Below, piece by piece: positions 12,537 to 23,979 of a stretch of DNA of 64,000 nucleotides. Location of the stretch: contig CM077831.1 in the NCBI GenBank assembly GCA_039720395.1, positions 5,188,003 through 5,252,002 of the forward strand, written 5' to 3'. Position 1 is the stretch's first letter, and each line of letters starts with the position of its first letter. A program made the position numbers and the translations under genes. The notes under the pieces were generated by a model. That model had not been told where the DNA came from, ran no database searches, and worked only from the letters and a program-made list of their open reading frames with translations. The stretch comes from Liquidambar formosana (lineage: Eukaryota; Streptophyta; Magnoliopsida; Saxifragales; Altingiaceae).

Positions 12537-15043
12537 TGTCACACTCCATTTGCACCACCTTACTAGGGCTCATCATTTCATGCATGTTTTTGTTTTGTTT
12601 TTGAGTCTAGTCATATGCATTAGTTTTTTAGAGTCATAAGGACAATGGATATGAATTTTGGTTCAATTCGAAGTTGATCTTGAGAGATAATAAGAGCTCT
12701 TGTGACTTTAAGGGCATAATCATCTTTTAGGTCACAAACTTTTCATTTGACCTTTAAATGATCTCCAAATTGTCAATTGGAGTTCATATAGATGCATATG
12801 GAGTATTTCTAGGTCCAATTTGATGAATCAATAGCTCAGGATTAAAATGGCTCGATGTAGTTCAAGTTGGTTAATTGACCCTTCTTTGGGTTAGCTTAAA
12901 TTGGCTCATAATTACCAACCAAATCTTTTCAAATTGACTTTAATTAGTCATCATTTTATCCCTAAAAGTGTTTTAGAAAGTTTAATTTTGGTTTGGAAAA
13001 CATTTGGTTCAATCCTATGTGCATACCTATGCTTTGCAAAGGTAGAGTATAGCGGTTAACCACCTTTGTCAAACCTAACCATGCCCCCATTGTTAGTGGT
13101 TTTCACCCTAAAATGTTCAAAAATGTATTCCTCATCGAAACACGGTCGTTTTGGCTTTTGTTTCATCAAAATCGGAGTTGATTTGACCCTTAAAACACTT
13201 CTAGAAGGAGAAGGAGTCCAAAAAAAGAGAAAAGCTGAAGTGGGCTCGGGTGACCACCCAAGCCTTGGGGGGTCACCCGAGGCCACTTACCTATTTTTGC
13301 TGAAGAGGGATTCTCCTTCTAATTTTGACGGACTAGGACTCCTTTTGACGAGTTTCCTTCTAATTTTTGGTAACTTTTGAGTTACTTAAGCACCAAGGGG
13401 GTCTCTAATAACCCTTGGATTAATTTTTAAGGTTTTAATCTCAGCCATTGGTTTATCCTAATGAAACTCTGTAAATACCCCCCCTATGCTCCAGCACAAG
13501 GGGAGGCAATTGGAGGCCCCTAGAGCTACTTTTAATTTGAGTTTGAGAGAGAATGAGAGAGAGAGAGAACTAAAGGAGAGTTGAAGTTCCTACTGTAGCC
13601 TTGAAGAAGCTTGATTCAAGTCATCCACAAGTTAATAGGAGGGTCTCTATAGCAGCAAGGAAGCTCTTCCTAAGGTATTTTTCGGTTCTATTGATGCTTA
13701 AACTAGGTTTTTTTATAGAATAGTGTCATTGCATGCTAAAGTTAGGATTTTTATCATGTGTTGTAGCTTTAGTTGGTTAATATGCATGATTTAAGTTCTG
13801 TTTATCATGAGTTTAGTATGCATTAGGGCTGTTCTATGTGTTTTTAAGCATGTTTGTGAGTTTAGGGTTTCCATTATCCTTGTTTTAGGTTAGTTTCATA
13901 TGGCATGTTAGTTTAGGCTTTTTTTGTTGGCTTTTCTTCATAGTTGCTGTATATGTATTGCATGTAAGATAACTATGATATTTCTTTGCATTCATATAGT
14001 TAATTTTAGGGTTTTTATGCATGTCATGGTTCTAGGATTGCATTAGGGCTTATGAGAGTTAGCTGTTTATGTTATTTGCATGATTAGTGGATGCTTTTAG
14101 GCTATAATACTATTTTGTCCAGATTTGCATATTGTTGTTTTTGCATGGTTTTGAGCACGTGTAAGGGTGCAAATAGGTGTGTTAATCGTCCTATTGCAAA
14201 TAGGGCTGCGATTACTTAGATTTGCTAATGCTTGGAGTCATTGCACTCAGGTAAGTGGGTTTGAAGGTGCCCCAATTCACCTTTTCTTTCTTAACTCTTT
14301 CCCTTCTCCCTCCTAGGGTTTCTTCTTAATATGAGTTCATGGTAATTATCAAAGGTTTCCTTGCTAAATAAAATTCTGATTTATTAAAGTTTCCATCTTG
14401 TGAAAGTTTTCTTAAATTCAAACTCGGTTTATTTATCAAATATCACATTCTCATTCAAGTAAAGAAACCTAGGGTTTTTAGCATAGGATTGTATTAGGAT
14501 TTAACCCTATTCTTAATCGAACTACGTGGACTTTGATCCATGTATTTCATTGCATGGTACGTAGGTGCTCGTTTTGAGGCTCAAGTTCGTTCTAGGATCT
14601 AAGTATCCTAGGTTTTTATCTTTTATTTTTTTTCCTGTTTTATTTAGTTTTCTTTATTTGATTGTGCATGGACGAATGGATGGAATATATGATATGCATG
14701 CTGTCTTGTGATGATATATGTTGATTTGTGTGTATGGTAAGACTTTAATTTAGCCCAAATAAACCGAGAGACCGAAAGGGTGACATGGGTGCCTATAGGC
14801 TTTGCCTAGAACCTTCCCATGTCATAACTTAGCCTCCGAATCCCTAATTTCTTTGGCTTCCAAAAGACTTGTTTTTGCCTTTCCTTTTTAAAAATGGAGT
14901 CATTCAAAGTGCTTTCTTTAAAGCAAACTATTTTTAGGGTTTTCCTTGTTTCTTTTAAAAAATAAGGTGGCGACTCCTTTTCTTTCTTTTTTCAAACAAT
15001 AATCTCTTTGTCAATCTTTGTGGGCCACTTTTTGGGGTCCACA
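12537..15043 (+). mobile_element. Solo LTR, 2507 bp, inside the copia RT/RNase H frame
   Basis: Begins TGTCACACTCC and ends GGGGTCCACA. The flanks are GTATG (12532-12536) and GCATG (15044-15048), a 5-bp duplication with one C/T difference; joining them restores continuity of the copia frame. The same family lies in minus orientation at 57806-60683. It carries GGTGGCGACTCC (14965-14976) near its 3' end and no coding sequence. An LTR of a gypsy element is likely; the lineage is not determined. Confidence 0.85.
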
Positions 15044-15795
15044 GCATGGAATCAAGTTGTCTAAAAACATGGCCCCTAAAACTCCAGAGGAGATTAAATA
15101 CATAAAAAAGATTCGCTATGCTTCTATAATAGGGAGTCTGATGTATGCCATGTTATGTACAAGACCAGATATTGGTTATGCTATAGGTGTTACGAGCAGA
15201 TATTAGGTAGATCCAGGTGTGAAACACTGGGAAGCAGTCAAAGCTATCCTTAAGTACTTAAGAAGAATTAAGGACCTATGCCTTGTCTATGGAGAAAGAA
15301 ACTTAGAAATGGTTGGTTATACAGACTCAGATTTTCAATCTGACGATGATGATAAGAAATCAACATCGGGGTATGTTTTCACCTTGAATGGTGGAGCTGT
15401 AAGTTGGAGGAGCTACCAATAGGATGTTACAGCGGACTCTACTACAGAGGCTGAGTACATTGCTACTTCAGAGGCTACAAAGGAAGTTGTTTAGATGAAG
15501 AAGTTCATTTCTGAACTGGGAGTAGTTCCTGCCATTGAGAAGCCCTTGCCATTTTTTTGTGACAACAACAGGGCTATTGCTCAAGCTAAGGAACCACGGT
15601 CTCATCAAAAGTCCAAACACATTGAGCAGCGATTCCATGTGATTAGAGAGATCATTTGAAGATGTGATATTAGCATACAGAAGATTGATACAACAGAGAA
15701 TGTAGTAGACTCCTTTGCTAAAGCTATGACCCAAGTGCAGTTAGATCACCATAGATAGGAAATGGGTATTAGATACATAGTGGATTGGCTATAGT
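15044..15795 (+). pseudogene. Copia RNase H remnant
   Basis: Continues the RT frame after the nested LTR. MYAMLCTRPDI, the VGYTDSDFQ-D block (first RNase H aspartates), TSGYVF and STTEAEYIA are all recognisable, as is the KHIEQRFH region near 15620. Stops fall near 15204, 15421, 15493, 15657 and 15756. It ends just before the polypurine tract. Confidence 0.9.
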
Positions 15796-15808
15796 GCAAG
15801 TGGGAGAT
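15796..15808 (+). promoter_or_regulatory. Polypurine tract of the copia element
   Basis: CAAGTGGGAGAT directly before the 3' LTR is the usual copia plus-strand primer site. The LTR following it begins TC rather than TG, a one-base decay. Confidence 0.75.
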
Positions 15809-17476
15809 TCTTAGGATTATGCCCTAGAGCTAATCATAGATATGATTGTTTAGGGATTAGGATCAATCAGTTGATTTCATTTATGTATGTCACTTTTATT
15901 ATTGATTTAATAAAAGGGCTTATTCTATTATGTTAATATGCATCATTTATATTTACATAATATGTCCATGGAGTTAGAGTTGAGAATATGAAATTACAAA
16001 GTGTTGTAATTTTGAGACTATAGATATATCTCTGTACTAAACTCCTAAAACATTCCTAGTTGAACGTTCATTATAATGGACAGTAATGAACTATAGGACT
16101 AGCACTTGTTAGGTTGACTCTATAGGAGGATAGCTAGTCTCAAGCTATTTGTGTGGAGACACTACAACCAACAGGTGGGTGCCTATTAATAGAATAGGTA
16201 CACTGAATGTGACCAAAGAATATGAGATCAACTTAGTGGAGTTTTAACCTGCCTGTCAATCAGTTTCTCATTGTTATAGTGGTACAAGTAATCCTTAGAC
16301 CTGAGACACCATAGTTGTCTTATGCATGTAGCTTTAGAAGTTTGATAACACTAAGTGCATATCCTTAGAGGGGTCTGCAAAGGTGTTCATTGGCCCTACT
16401 ACTATATATATGAAGGCATGTGAGTGATCAACAAGGAATCCATTACTCTCAGTAAAAAGAGAGAGAATGTCTCATATAGCATTCATAATATAACTTATAT
16501 AGTCCATTGCCATGGTAGGATGAATATGGAAGGAGTTTCCATGAGTTCATTATTGAGTTAATATTCATGAATGAGTATAAAGTAATTGAACTAGGAACTC
16601 GACTGACTTCCATGTCCTATTGGTTCAATTGGAAGCATTGTGTAGATGGAAGGATGTAATTGTAACCTATAAACTATAACAGAAGGGTTCTATGTTAGAT
16701 ACCAATTCACCTCATTAAGGATAACACCATAAGCCATATGCTAGGTGTTACTCATGGTTAGTAGAAGACCTAATTGATATAAATGAGTTATAATCAATTA
16801 GGGAATTGGATGGAGTTCCAATTAGACCCTTAATGGAAAGAGTTCCATTGTGCACACCTCGTGCTATTCCTACTACTTGATGATGTGAACCCAATGGGTC
16901 ACACACTAATTATGCTGAGAGAGCTTTAAAGTCTATGAGAGAAAGGGTTTAGTGAATAAAGAATAGTTCTTTAAAGGCCTAGTTTGTATTTGATATAAAC
17001 AAGAGGGGTTATTATGCAATTTAGGGAAATTACACAAAACCCTAAAGGGATTTCTCCCCTTGGCCGGTCCCCTTTAGTGTGGACTATATAAGTCACACTA
17101 TGATGTGTGACATCATCACTTTTCACACTCCTAAGCCCTAGCCGTCCAACCCCTAGGAGGCTCCTCTTCTCTCTCTCTTCTCTTCTCCACCTCTAGCAAG
17201 AACAAGGAAGAAGGAAGAAATGATTTGAAGCTCAAGTTAGGTGTGGATACTATTGGAAGCAACACGTTTGGATTGCTACTACGCTACTGTCCGAAATCGA
17301 AGCTTGGAGCAAAAAGGAGAAGACTTTCATACTGTAAGTAATTCTACCATATTGTAATTAGGGTTTTTGTTTGTATTGAAGCATAGTTAGATTCATGGGC
17401 TATGGAATCGATTAGGAAAATTTTTGTTATTCAATTCATTCTGCACTTTGTTTTCCTTCTAATTTGATTCCTAACA
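15809..17476 (+). mobile_element. 3' LTR of the copia element, 1668 bp
   Basis: Homologous from end to end with the solo LTR at 3032-4686; ends GATTCCTAACA. It holds a TATA-like ACTATATAAG near 17083, a CT-rich leader at 17164-17190 and a U5 with GTAATTAGGGTTTT. The right flank is CGTCT; no matching left flank exists because the 5' LTR is missing. Confidence 0.9.
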
Positions 17477-17834
17477 CGTCTGAGTTCCATCTCGGACGTC
17501 TGAAACACTTCTCGGATGTTTGAGAGGATCGTCTGAGAATTCTAGACAGAAGGGCAAAGTTTCTAATATTCTTGGACGTCTGAGTTTATATTTGGACGTC
17601 TGAGTTGCCACTTGGATGTTTGAGTTTCCTAGTTTCAAAAATACGAATTTTTGCAAATGAAGTTCAATAATTTTGGATTAAACTCAAATGGCTTATGGGA
17701 CCATTTTGGCACTAAAAACTAAGTTCAATTAGTTTATTATTGAGTTGTTTAATCATTTTATAATATATCCTAAATGAGCAAAGATTGAACCAATCTTACA
17801 TAAAATCTTAAGGTGACAAAAATAGGGTGTGACA
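17477..17834 (-). mobile_element. LTR fragment with GACGTCTGA repeats
   Basis: Reads TGTCACACCC leftward from 17834 and is cut at 17476 by the copia element. Between 17477 and 17630 it carries about seven variants of the 10-mer GGACGTCTGA, alternating with other short sequence. Family unknown; gypsy-like by its terminus. Confidence 0.5.
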
Positions 17835-18149
17835 CGATGGTGCCCCAATAAGAACTTCATCTTCTTGTTCAGGTTGTGGAAGGATTACCGCCCTACTTCA
17901 TCCCCAACCTCGACATCCATGTCGTATTCTGAAATAATATGAAGGTTATACTCATACCGAAATGTTCTAGACAACTCGATTTTAAAAGATTTAAAATCGG
18001 GAAATCTCTAATGCAATGTTAATGAAATGCATATAAGTTCCCTTCCCATGAACCTAGCATGCCCCAATGCATGCTCATGCATGCACACACTTAATACGAC
18101 ATAATAGTACCCATACGAACCTGCTAGCCAACTCTGATACCAATAAAGC
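17835..18149 (-). mobile_element. Gypsy-like leader with tRNA-Met-type PBS
   Basis: On the minus strand, TGGTATCAGAGT (18131-18142) lies seven bases downstream of the LTR ending at 18150. This is the primer-binding site complementary to the initiator tRNA-Met 3' end. The leader continues about 300 bases and is truncated at 17835. No intact reading frame was seen. Confidence 0.75.
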
Positions 18150-19807
18150 TGTCACGACCCGAAAAATAGGCCATAACGTGTTCATATTAAAATGTTCTTT
18201 TTATAAAAAAATTGAGGATAGTTTATAAATAAAATTACTATTTAAGGAAATAGATTTTAAGAAAATTTGGCATGGTCCCATCTGAAAATAGGACATACAA
18301 AGTTCTTAACCTTTTTAAACCTATTCAATTTAAACCAAAATTCATAACCATCCATAGTAAAAGTATAAAAGTTAAGCTGGCTGAAAATCCCACAAGGTTC
18401 TACTATCAATACACACATTATAAACTATAAAAAGTTTGTCTAAATAATATACAGACCATAAAAATGAAAAACAACATACGCACAACATCCAATGCCATGC
18501 CATGCTAACTCCGATGCGATTCATCCCCAAATGAATCGTCATTACCTTGCTCAAAATCTATGTAAATGTTTTAAAATAGGCGTGAGTATAAACTCTGTAA
18601 GTTACATTTTTCAAAGATGTAAACCAAGGTTTTAAAACCATTTTTGAGCAATAAGAAATGATGTAATTGATTTCACATTTCACAGTTTTAAATAAAAGTG
18701 AGAGCATATAAATAATCTATATCATTATCCATCATATCTGATAATCCACAACATCAGTCTTACAAACTAATAAATCCTCCCAAGTTATGTGGGGCCCTCG
18801 CGCGCGGAAATAAGAGGAAACACTATGGATCCCTACTTGGGTCTAGAAAGTAACCTCATTATGAGGAAACACTATGGATCCTACTTAAGGTCTAGAAAGT
18901 AACCTCATTTCGGGCACGTGGCCTAAGACTAAAGGATAAGAAGACACGGCGAGACGTCCCTTTCCTTCGGGACCGCAGTAATCCTATCTCCAGTAGCCCT
19001 TACATCACCATATCACATACATTTTATTTAAATGCTCTCCCATAAATCATTTCATAAGCAATGATAATAAAATGGGTTTGAAAATATTTATACAAAAGTG
19101 ACCCCTCAATATTACGACTATAAAAATTTAACCCAATAGGTTTCAAAATCAACCATTATACTAAAAAAACACACACAAGGGGTTTAAATACCACATGTAT
19201 GTACCAAAATAGGGTGTAAATAACAAACCCTAAGAGTACCCATTTCATAAATTTCATGAAATTAAACCCCACACATGGAAAATGTGAAATATGGTGCGTA
19301 ATCATGCAAACCCACATAATTTTCTCCTAACCCATGTGTATAATGATTTACAACAATGAAAAATGCACCTACCTCTTAAGTAGTAGCTAGAAACAAGAAT
19401 CTGAGAGTGTACGCACGTAGATCAAGGTGGAAATAACGAAATCCAAGCGTCAAACGGTCAGATCCAAGCTCAGACAGTTTCGTCCCTTGCTATCAACTCC
19501 TCTCTCTCTCCCCTGTTCTTCTCTCTCTCTCTCTCTCCTCTTCTCGGCTGAAAAATGGGTAGAAAACCCATTAAAGTCAAGTTTTAAAGGAAAATAGAAG
19601 GGAGAGTAAAACTATCATTTCACGCGCCATAAAAAAAAATCTCAGCCCCGATGCCCGATTGATTAGGAGGCTAATCGATCTGCTTTGTCAAGGCTGATCG
19701 ATCGGCCTTGCCAATATTGCACTATAACGTGTAAAAACCATCCAATTTTGATTAATAATCCAATTATTTTCAATTGTACATGTGTTACAACAATCTGGGT
19801 CATCACA
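18150..19807 (-). mobile_element. Gypsy-like 5' LTR, 1658 bp
   Basis: Minus-strand termini are TGTGATGACCC (at 19807) and GGGTCGTGACA (at 18150), an inverted pair typical of LTR ends. It is followed by a PBS, so it is a 5' LTR. A CT-rich stretch (19498-19545) corresponds to a similar one in the LTR at 31685-34358. A 49-bp duplicated motif lies at 18814-18910. Confidence 0.75.
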
Positions 19808-20168
19808 ATATCAGTCTTCTTGATAATAACATCATTTGGTGCAACGCACGTCTGCACAAACTAGTACTCATGAAGAAATTTACTAATGGTTTGAAAGTTC
19901 CATTGTTAAATATCAATGTAAGATCAATGCATACCTTCAATTCACGCCAATGTGGAGTAACCTTCTCCTTACTCCGACACAAATTTCACCACCTAACTGT
20001 CCAAATTAATAATTAAGATTAATTGATTGTGTGCATTCCTACGTTTACATTATTATAAATGCATCTTCACATGTTTGTGTTCACGTGTCCATATGTTTGC
20101 ATGAACATGGATGCGTGTCCATATTTCTGTGAGCTTGCATTCGCTTGTTCATGTATGAGAATGAGGCA
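19808..20168. other. Intergenic, no feature seen
   Basis: AT-rich single-copy-looking sequence between the gypsy LTR and the first MITE. It contains several degenerate copies of a CATGT/TGTCCATAT phrase at 20060-20160 and no coding signal. Confidence 0.4.
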
Positions 20169-20570
20169 GGCTATTGTCACCACAAGAATTCTTTTACACC
20201 ACACTTAGTTGACACATTTTAAGGTTTTATGAAAAATATAAAAGGTTTTTATTAAACTAGCCTCCATGTCCATTCGAAAACATCATTTTGAAAACTTTGT
20301 AGAAGAAAATTTTCTAAAATCTATCGTTCAAGTGGACTTTTTAGCCATTTATAGTCACTAGCTGTTTCATTTTTATATAATGTTTCATGAAAAAAAAGAT
20401 AAAAAATCCATCTAAACCACAAAATTTGGAAAAACTTTATTTTACAAAGTTGTTCAGAATTATGTTTTTTAGGTAACAGTGTGGTTAGTTTTTATAAAGA
20501 CCTTTTATATTTTTAATTCATTAAACCTTAAAAAGTGTAAGCTAAGCGAGGTGCAAAAGAATTTGTGCCA
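20169..20570. mobile_element. Palindromic MITE, copy A
   Basis: The two halves are imperfect inverted repeats of each other: GGCTATTGTCACCACAAGAA at the left, and the complement of ...CAAAAGAATTTGTGCC at the right, with TTTTAAGGTTTTATGAAAAA matching its inverse around 20510-20540. No coding capacity. The superfamily is not determined; very long terminal inverted repeats suggest a foldback or MULE-like origin. Confidence 0.7.
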
Positions 20571-20981
20571 GGCTATTGACATCACATAAAGAACTCTAAG
20601 CCCCCCTCTTAGTTTACACTTTTTAAGGTTTTATGAAAAACGTAAAAGGTTTCTACAAAAACTAGTTGCATGGTCCATTAGAAAAACATCATTTTGAACA
20701 ACTTTGTAAAAGAAAGCTTTTCCAAAATCTATTGTATAAGTAGAGTTTTTGGTCATTTTTCATGGAACATTTTGTAAATATGAAATAGAGATTGTAAATG
20801 GCCAAAAAGTAAACTTAAATGATAGCTTTGGAAAAAATTTCTTGTACAAAGTTTTTCAGACTGATGTTTTCTATTGGACTAAACGACTAGTTTTTGTAAA
20901 AACTTTTTATATTTTTCATAAAACCTTAAAAAGTGTAAACTAAGTGAGGGGTTTAGAGTATTTTATGTGGCAGCAATAATC
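20571..20981. mobile_element. Palindromic MITE, copy B
   Basis: Same family as copy A and directly adjacent to it. Arms of about 190 bp pair nearly throughout: ACACTTTTTAAGGTTTTATG (20624-20643) is the exact inverse of the stretch ending near 20940. A remnant resembling the outer terminus follows at 20990-21014. Confidence 0.75.
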
Positions 20982-21034
20982 TCCCTCGAAGAATTTTGTG
21001 GTAGCAATTGTAGCCACCTATGAGAATTTATACA

Positions 21035-21303
21035 CTCCTATCCCACAAAAGTAGGCCAAGTTTGACAAAATACTCAATTTAAGAAAAATCATCATTTCGT
21101 TGACTTGTCAATTATTAAAATATATTTCCAAAAGTATCCTCTCCTATTTTTTATTAGGTTTTGCATTGAAAGTAATTATTGAAATAACAAGGACTGGTAT
21201 AGGAAGTTCAAAAAGATTATGATTGGACTTTTCAAAATGGACAAATATTTTGGAATAAAAAAAAAAGTTGCAAAAATGACCCATCTTTGTAGGATGGAGG
21301 GAG
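21035..21303. mobile_element. Stowaway-like MITE
   Basis: Inverted ends CTCCTATCCCACAAAAGTAGG and, on the opposite strand, CTCCCTCCATCCTACAAAGA, close to the Stowaway CTCCCTCCRTCCC consensus. Flanking TA duplications are not clean, so the ends are approximate. Confidence 0.6.
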
Positions 21304-21316
21304 TTTTTCTTTTTAC

Positions 21317-21343
21317 AAAAAAAAAAAAAAAAAAAAAAAAAAA
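21317..21343 (+). repeat. Poly(A) run, 27 nt
   Basis: Uninterrupted A run just beyond the Stowaway-like MITE. It may be the tail of a retroposed sequence, but no SINE or LINE body is visible to its left. Confidence 0.8.
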
Positions 21344-21832
21344 TTTATGACACATGACATAAAATGAATGAAAACAAAGAGGAGCTCCTCTATTCCCATG
21401 TAGAGGCGAGTATTATGATAATATCCCATTTTTGAGCTTTATTGGGTCAACATACATTTGAAAATTGAATTTGGCGCGCACACAAATGAAAACAAGTTTC
21501 CAAATGGGATTACCTGTCTGGTGTATCAAAGGCTACACTTGAGATCTTGCTACATGGCACCAGATGGCGTTTGCATCTATACATGTACGTGGTGGAGAAA
21601 GAGAGAGAGGGAGCAGAGTAAGCAGATGAGGGGCCCCCATATTGTATTGCACCTTAAGCGCAACAAATGGGATTCTGAAAACGGAATGCCCAAGTCGTTC
21701 GGGGAAAGTCACAGTTTTTGAAAGGTTGTTTGTTACTAATTGAGTTGCTCACTCTCTCTACTCTCTTTGGCAAAGTCTCCACTAACGGTACCTACTCATA
21801 AAGTATATCTTCTTCTTATTTTCTTCATAAAG
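21344..21832 (+). promoter_or_regulatory. Upstream region of the NPH3 gene
   Basis: Contains a purine-rich GAGAGAGAGGGAG at about 21600 and pyrimidine-rich stretches at 21750-21830 typical of a plant 5' leader. No unambiguous TATA box at a convincing distance; CATAAAGTATATC at 21796 is a weak candidate. Confidence 0.35.
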
Positions 21833-21950
21833 ATGGAGATCGATTCTTCTGATCCATTCATTCATTTGTCAATGTAATCATCTTGATCGAAGCGCTATTT
21901 ATCGGCCAAATTCTTTCTGAAAGTCTTTTTGAGTTTGAAAACTGAAGAAC

Positions 21951-22009
<59 letters not shown>

Positions 22010-23979
22010 CTTTTGCATTTCTATCAATTTTTTAGTCTTTTTATCAAGTTTAGCATTATCATTTTTGCAATTTCTCCATCTGCATATCTCTATCTATCTA
22101 GCTATTCCTCTGTCTCATAATCTAATATTCCTTTTTAATTTCTTTGAATCAGGTTGTCTAATAAGGCTGTGTCCCCATCACATGTCCAGATCCATGTACG
22201 TGGTGTGCCTTTCACTTTGGACAGAGTAATAAAATCTTCCTAATAACCCAAACTGATTATTCTTTGGTTTAATATTCTCTTTTTCTCCCTAATTCTACGA
22301 TGCCATAAACAATTCAAATTTCTCTGTATGTGTAATTTCTATTATTTACATAGGAACTTCTGGCAGCGAGATCAGCCAAAGTAGCCGTCTTACTCAAACA
22401 GAATCCTCGTCATGAAGATCTCTCTTATTTCCTCCAAGACATCCCGGCTGACCCTGCAACTTTTGAGCTTGTGGCCAGATTCTGCCATGGTTTCCAACCG
22501 AGCATGTCCGCTGAGAATGTTGTTCCCCTTTCTTGCCTTGCTTACTACCTGGGAATGACTGAAAGTCACAGCAGTGATAATCTATTCAAGAAGGCTCTTA
22601 CCTACTTCCAAGAGAGGATTCTCCCTTGCTGGAATGAGTCTATCAAGGCTATCCGAACCACAGAAAGTGTATTTCAGCTGGCAGTACATCTCGGCTTGGT
22701 TGATGCATGTGTGGATTCCATCATTGCTAAGGTGCTGGCCGATCCCTGCCTTCTGGGAGAACCAATATTCAAGAATCCAACATGTGATGACGATAGTGAG
22801 GACTATGAAAATGGATATAGGCCCAATGCAAGGAGACGGCTCTTTGTTCTTCACTGGCAATCAGAAGATTTGACGACTCTGTCTCTTCGTCTCTATGAGC
22901 CCATCATTTGTGCAATGACTCATCGCCAAATACCATCCGAATATGTGGCTTCATCTCTTTGTCACTATGCAAAGAAGTGGGTCTGTTCCAGCACCACAGG
23001 AGGGGAACGCATGCCAAATTACAAGACCAACTCTCCAAGACATGTCATTGAAGCAGTGGAGAGGCTTTTGCCTCCGGAGAAAGGACTCCTTCCATGCGCA
23101 TTATTGTTTGAAATGCTTCGGTTTGCTATTGCTCTAGAATCTAGCTCTGACTGTAGAAATGGGTTTGAGATCAGAATTGGGAAACAACTTGACCAGGCCA
23201 CAGTCAAAGACCTCTTGATTCCTTCTCCAGGCTATGCTAAGGAATTGCAATATGATATCGAGTGTGTGAGGAGGATTTTAAAGAATTTCTACACCAATTA
23301 CACTAGTGCAGATGTGTCGGGATTAATTACAGTGGCCAAGCTTGTCGAGGAATTTTTAACACAAGTCGCAAGTGACATTGATCTGAAGACGCATACATTT
23401 AAGTCACTTGCAGAGATGTCGATTTCAGCATCATTAGGAACCCAAAGAAGCTCTGACGGAATATACAGGGCTATTGATATATACTTGGATAAGCATAGGT
23501 ACCTAACAGAGTCAGAGAGGGAGGAGGTATGTCAGGTGTTGGATTGTCATAAGATGTCCCGAGAAGCTTGTGAGCATGCAGCACAAAATGAACGGTTGCC
23601 AGTAAGGGTGGTGGTGCAGGTGTTGTTTGTTGGGCAGTTGCATCTTCGTGGCACGATCATGAGGGAGGTGCAGGGTTCTGATGACAGGTTAAGAATATTG
23701 GCGGAGGAAGAGAAAGAAGAAGAAGGAGAAGCGAGGTCGGGTTGTGGTGAGGAAGAAGTGAGGACAGAGATGGAAAAAATGGGGAGCAAGATGATGGAGT
23801 TAGAGAAAGAGTGCTACACGATGAAGAGAAAGATTGAGAGAGGTTACTGCCGTAGAATGAAGAAAGAGAAAGCTAGCATGTGGAGAGAAATGAAGCGGAA
23901 GTTTGGTTGTGCAAGCAGCACGCCTGATTGTAATTGCCAAGTAAAGAAGAAGAAGGTACATCCATGGTGGGGACTGTGA
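21833..23979 (+). CDS. NPH3-domain BTB/POZ protein (phototropic-response family)
   Basis: Three exons are proposed: 21833-21873, 22153-22225 and 22354-23979, giving 579 aa. All junctions are GT-AG and phases agree; the first start codon (ATGGAGATCG) is joined across intron 1 inside a Met codon. Residues about 22-110 form the BTB domain (VQIHVRGVPFTLDR, ARSAKVAVLL, FCHGF, AAYYL-like LAYYLGMT). The NPH3 domain covers about 205-470, with LYEPIICAM, LPPEKGLLPCALLFEML, the GYAKELQYDIECVRRIL block, VAKLVEEFL, YRAIDIYLDKH and VCQVLDCHKMSREACEHAAQN. A Glu/Lys-rich helix, probably coiled coil, follows at about 490-545, then a basic tail KKKK. Family members act as substrate adaptors for CUL3 ubiquitin ligases and function with phototropins at the plasma membrane; this role is inferred from the family. 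An exon-3-only model would lack half of the BTB domain. Confidence 0.93.
21951..22008. repeat. (CT)n(TA)n microsatellite in NPH3 intron 1
   Basis: About 46 bp of CT with two interruptions, then (TA)6, inside the 279-bp first intron. Likely polymorphic in length. Confidence 0.9.

Larger units (their letters stand above)
8903..17476 (+). mobile_element. Decayed Ty1/copia element, 5' LTR missing, with nested solo LTR
   Basis: Order is leader, gag, protease, integrase, reverse transcriptase, RNase H, polypurine tract, 3' LTR. Integrase before RT is the diagnostic copia order. No 5' LTR or PBS is recognisable: the left side ends at the Tat-like LTR at 8902. Coding sequence is broken by a gag deletion, frame changes, more than ten in-frame stops and a 2.5-kb solo LTR at 12537-15043. 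The element is inactive. Confidence 0.9.

Noticed and set aside
22471..23979. NPH3 gene beginning within exon 3
   Set aside because: This would start at a GTG codon and remove half of the BTB domain; two upstream exons with matching phase and GT-AG borders restore it.
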